A stretch of DNA of 8,790 nt from Clostridia bacterium (GTDB lineage Bacteria > Bacillota > Clostridia > TANB77 > CAG-508), in the NCBI GenBank assembly GCA_900752095.1, contig CAADUD010000016.1, positions 1 through 8,790 of the forward strand. The letters run 5' to 3'. The translations under genes and the position numbers were made by a program. The notes beneath the pieces are model-generated. The model was not told where the DNA came from. It saw nothing but the letters and a program-made list of their open reading frames with translations, and did no database searches. Positions 7,000 to 8,790 of the stretch are shown here, one piece after another (within the stretch, counting starts at the first letter, position 1; each line of letters opens with the position of its first letter).

Positions 7000-8085
7000 T
7001 TATTCCTTTCCTAAATATATTTTTTCTAATTTATCCGCCTCTATTTCTATATTAATTCCATTAATATCAAATAGAGCTGTATCTTGTTCTCTGTTAATAT
7101 TCTTTTTTGAATTTATTATAAAGTTTATAACTTCAACCCATTTATCTATATTATCAATATTTAAAAAATCAACTTTGTTTATAATATTTACATTTTTATC
7201 AATATTATTTGACATAACAGAATAAAGTCCATTAGCCTGTGCTTCTAATCCAACAACAGGAAGTCCTTCCCATCTACTTGGTAATACAAACAAATCAAAA
7301 GAACTATAAAATTCATTTGTATTATTTACAATTCCTGTAAGCACCACTCGATCCTTTAAATTTCTATCTATTATCATTTTATTAATATTTTCAAAATTTT
7401 CTCCATCTCCAACCATCATTAATTTATATTTTGATGGTAGTTTATTAATAAGATCTAATAAAAATTCTTGATTCTTTTGATATGTAAATCTACCTATATG
7501 GCCTAATAATATCTCATTGTCTTTAATCATATATTTAGTTCTTATTTCATTTCTAAAATTTATATTGTACTTATATTTTTCTAAATCTAATGCATTATTT
7601 AAAATACAATATTTATTATCTAGAAACATATATTCACCTGCATCTTTTCCACAAGCTATATTAATTGTAGAATATCTATTACATACCACTTTTAATATAT
7701 GTTCAAATATTTTTATTAAAATATTTTTATCTTGAACATCTGAATTGTGAGAGTGACTAATCCTTATCTTGATATTGCATTTTTTAGCTGCTATTAATGG
7801 AAAAATATTCATTAATGTCATATGACAATGAACAACTTCAATATTATTTTCTTTTAAATATTTATATGTAGCTTTATAATTTTTTATAGGATGCTTAATT
7901 TTAGAAGGAATTCTTTTTAATTTGAATCCCAACTTTGTAAACTCATCTACATTTTTTTTAGAAGGTTGATGCTGATACAAAACATGCCATTCAAAATTTT
8001 TTCTCATATGACTAGTATAGTTATATATCATCGATTCCACTCCACCTGATCTTAATCCACTAACAACGTGACACACCTTTATCAT
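7000..8085 (-). CDS. GT4 family glycosyltransferase (EpsF-like)
   Basis: 361 residues from the chosen start, MIKVCHVVSGLRSGGVE. Retaining GT-B glycosyltransferase expected to add one sugar to the lipid-linked repeat unit in the cytoplasm. Domains: N-terminal acceptor domain (PF13439-like) with the glycine loop SGGVESMI (13-20), HCHMT (86-90) and SHSHN (110-114); C-terminal donor domain (PF00534-like) with LGHIGRFTYQKNQEFLL (194-210), MMVGDGE (224-230) and PSRWEGLPVVGLEAQANG (269-286), the last being the E-x7-E nucleotide-sugar site. An ATG 18 bases further upstream gives MKWRNK as an added leader. It is rejected because GGAGG lies inside that leader, six bases before the chosen ATG, and the chosen ATG starts one base after the previous stop. 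Closely resembles the preceding transferase, suggesting a tandem duplication. Sugar specificity is unknown. Confidence 0.92.
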   Translation of the reverse strand: MIKVCHVVSGLRSGGVESMIYNYTSHMRKNFEWHVLYQHQPSKKNVDEFTKLGFKLKRIPSKIKHPIKNYKATYKYLKENNIEVVHCHMTLMNIFPLIAAKKCNIKIRISHSHNSDVQDKNILIKIFEHILKVVCNRYSTINIACGKDAGEYMFLDNKYCILNNALDLEKYKYNINFRNEIRTKYMIKDNEILLGHIGRFTYQKNQEFLLDLINKLPSKYKLMMVGDGENFENINKMIIDRNLKDRVVLTGIVNNTNEFYSSFDLFVLPSRWEGLPVVGLEAQANGLYSVMSNNIDKNVNIINKVDFLNIDNIDKWVEVINFIINSKKNINREQDTALFDINGINIEIEADKLEKIYLGKE

Positions 8086-8086
8086 T

Positions 8087-8790
8087 TTATTCCTCCATTT
8101 CATCTAGCAAAGAAGTATAGATATTTTCTAAATATCTACAAGCTTTATCGATATCATAACTTTCAAAATTAATATTATTTTTAATTGTATTTCGATTGTA
8201 TACTCTTATGTCAATATCTTTATTTTTTAAATCAAAAAAACTATAATTTTTAGAAATTATAGCTTCTTTAGGAACCATATTTGATAAATAACAATACAAA
8301 CCATTTATTTGTGCTTCAATCGCAACCATTCCTAATCCTTCATATCTACTAGGAAGTATAAATACATCCATTGCACTATAATAATCTTGTATATTATTTT
8401 TAGATTCCAATAAAATCACATCACTTTTTAAATCATAATTACTTATTAAACTTTTAAAGTTTGTCTTATCTCCATCACCTATTAACATTAATTTTGAATT
8501 ATTGTTTTTAATTTTATAATTTTTAAATATTTCTAAGAGATATTCTTGATTTTTTTGATAACAAAATCTACCTACATGACCTATAACAATCGTATCATTA
8601 CCAATTTTCAATTGGTCTCTTATCTTATTTCTATGGCTTTCATTAAATAAAAATTTTTTAATATCTATTGCATTTTTTATAATATATACTTCTCCCCTAT
8701 CTACAGTTCTTTCACCATACATCCATTTTGCCGCATGTAAACTGCACGCAAATAAATGAGTGGGAAATACTTTTGAAAAGGGCTTTAAAA
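8087..8790 (-). CDS. GT4 family glycosyltransferase, C-terminal part (5' end outside window)
   Basis: The frame is open from its stop to the window end, so the ATG at 8722 is an internal methionine. Reading 22 codons further upstream gives SKVFPTHLFACSLHAAKWMY, the T-x-x-(F/I)-A-C-S region that normally precedes the donor domain in EpsF-like GT4 enzymes. About 233 residues are visible; a usual 360-residue member would lack roughly its first 130 here. Donor-domain signatures, numbered from the first visible codon: IIKNAIDIKKF (36-46), IGHVGRFCYQKNQEYLL (69-85), LMLIGDGDK (100-108), and ILPSRYEGLGMVAIEAQING (144-163) followed by LY, holding the E-x7-E site. The protein would add a sugar to the lipid-linked repeat unit in the cytoplasm. 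It is followed after one base by a related transferase; the GGAGG for that gene lies in its last codons, so the two are probably translationally coupled. Confidence 0.9.
   Translation of the reverse strand, partial: LKPFSKVFPTHLFACSLHAAKWMYGERTVDRGEVYIIKNAIDIKKFLFNESHRNKIRDQLKIGNDTIVIGHVGRFCYQKNQEYLLEIFKNYKIKNNNSKLMLIGDGDKTNFKSLISNYDLKSDVILLESKNNIQDYYSAMDVFILPSRYEGLGMVAIEAQINGLYCYLSNMVPKEAIISKNYSFFDLKNKDIDIRVYNRNTIKNNINFESYDIDKACRYLENIYTSLLDEMEE
8092..8096 (-). promoter_or_regulatory. Ribosome binding site deciding the start of the second glycosyltransferase
   Basis: GGAGG on the minus strand, six bases before the ATG at 8085. It lies in the last codons of the preceding gene and inside the longer alternative reading that starts at 8103. 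A ribosome binding here would use 8085, so the six-residue leader MKWRNK is most likely not translated as part of this protein. Confidence 0.82.

Noticed and set aside
6711..7055. Plus-strand open frame of 114 codons opposite the pyruvyl transferase gene
   Set aside because: It is Phe/Ile/Leu-rich only because it is the complement of a Lys/Asn-rich coding region. It crosses into the next gene and shows no domain.
7517..7735. Plus-strand frame of 72 codons opposite the second glycosyltransferase
   Set aside because: Antisense shadow of a gene with full GT4 motifs.
8086..8103. Longer start for the second glycosyltransferase (MKWRNK leader)
   Set aside because: The leader is encoded by the overlapping Shine-Dalgarno and the end of the preceding gene; GT4 proteins normally begin directly with the first strand, as MIKVCHVVSG does.

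Overview
The window is a stretch of a surface-polysaccharide (capsule or exopolysaccharide) biosynthesis operon from a very AT-rich bacterium. Every real gene lies on the minus strand, so the operon reads from position 8790 down to 1. Purine-rich AGGAGG-type ribosome sites, extreme AT content and protein similarities point to a low-GC Bacillota (Firmicutes), possibly a gut Erysipelotrichia or Clostridia relative. That placement is inference; there is no rRNA or other marker here.

Layout in transcription order: (1) the C-terminal two thirds of a GT4-type glycosyltransferase, running in from beyond 8790; (2) a second, clearly related GT4 glycosyltransferase (8085-7000); (3) a polysaccharide pyruvyl transferase family protein (6994-5954); (4) a third, more divergent glycosyltransferase (5951-4845); (5) a Wzy/O-antigen-ligase-type polymerase (4861-3629); (6) a Wzx-type flippase (3644-2391); (7) a non-hydrolysing UDP-GlcNAc 2-epimerase, WecB/MnaA (2394-1303); (8) a nitroreductase-family flavoprotein with a long extra N-terminal region (1289-288); (9) the first 79 codons of GalU, UTP-glucose-1-phosphate uridylyltransferase (237-1), cut by the window edge. 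Genes abut or overlap by up to 17 bases, and the largest gap is 50 bases, so one transcript is likely. I saw no convincing promoter, terminator, RNA gene, insertion sequence or CRISPR.

Together this is the middle and end of a Wzx/Wzy-dependent pathway. GalU and WecB make nucleotide sugars (UDP-glucose, UDP-ManNAc). The three glycosyltransferases extend a lipid-linked repeat unit on the cytoplasmic face. The pyruvyl transferase family protein may decorate it, Wzx flips it and Wzy polymerises it outside. The initiating phosphoglycosyl transferase and the chain-length/tyrosine-kinase regulators are not in the window and would be expected upstream, beyond 8790.

The cluster is compositionally mosaic. 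Sampled 60-base lines in wecB and galU are about 35-40% GC, while lines in the other genes are often 15-27%. The least explained element is the nitroreductase-family protein, which sits between the two conserved, higher-GC genes. Nothing here demonstrates a wholly new system.
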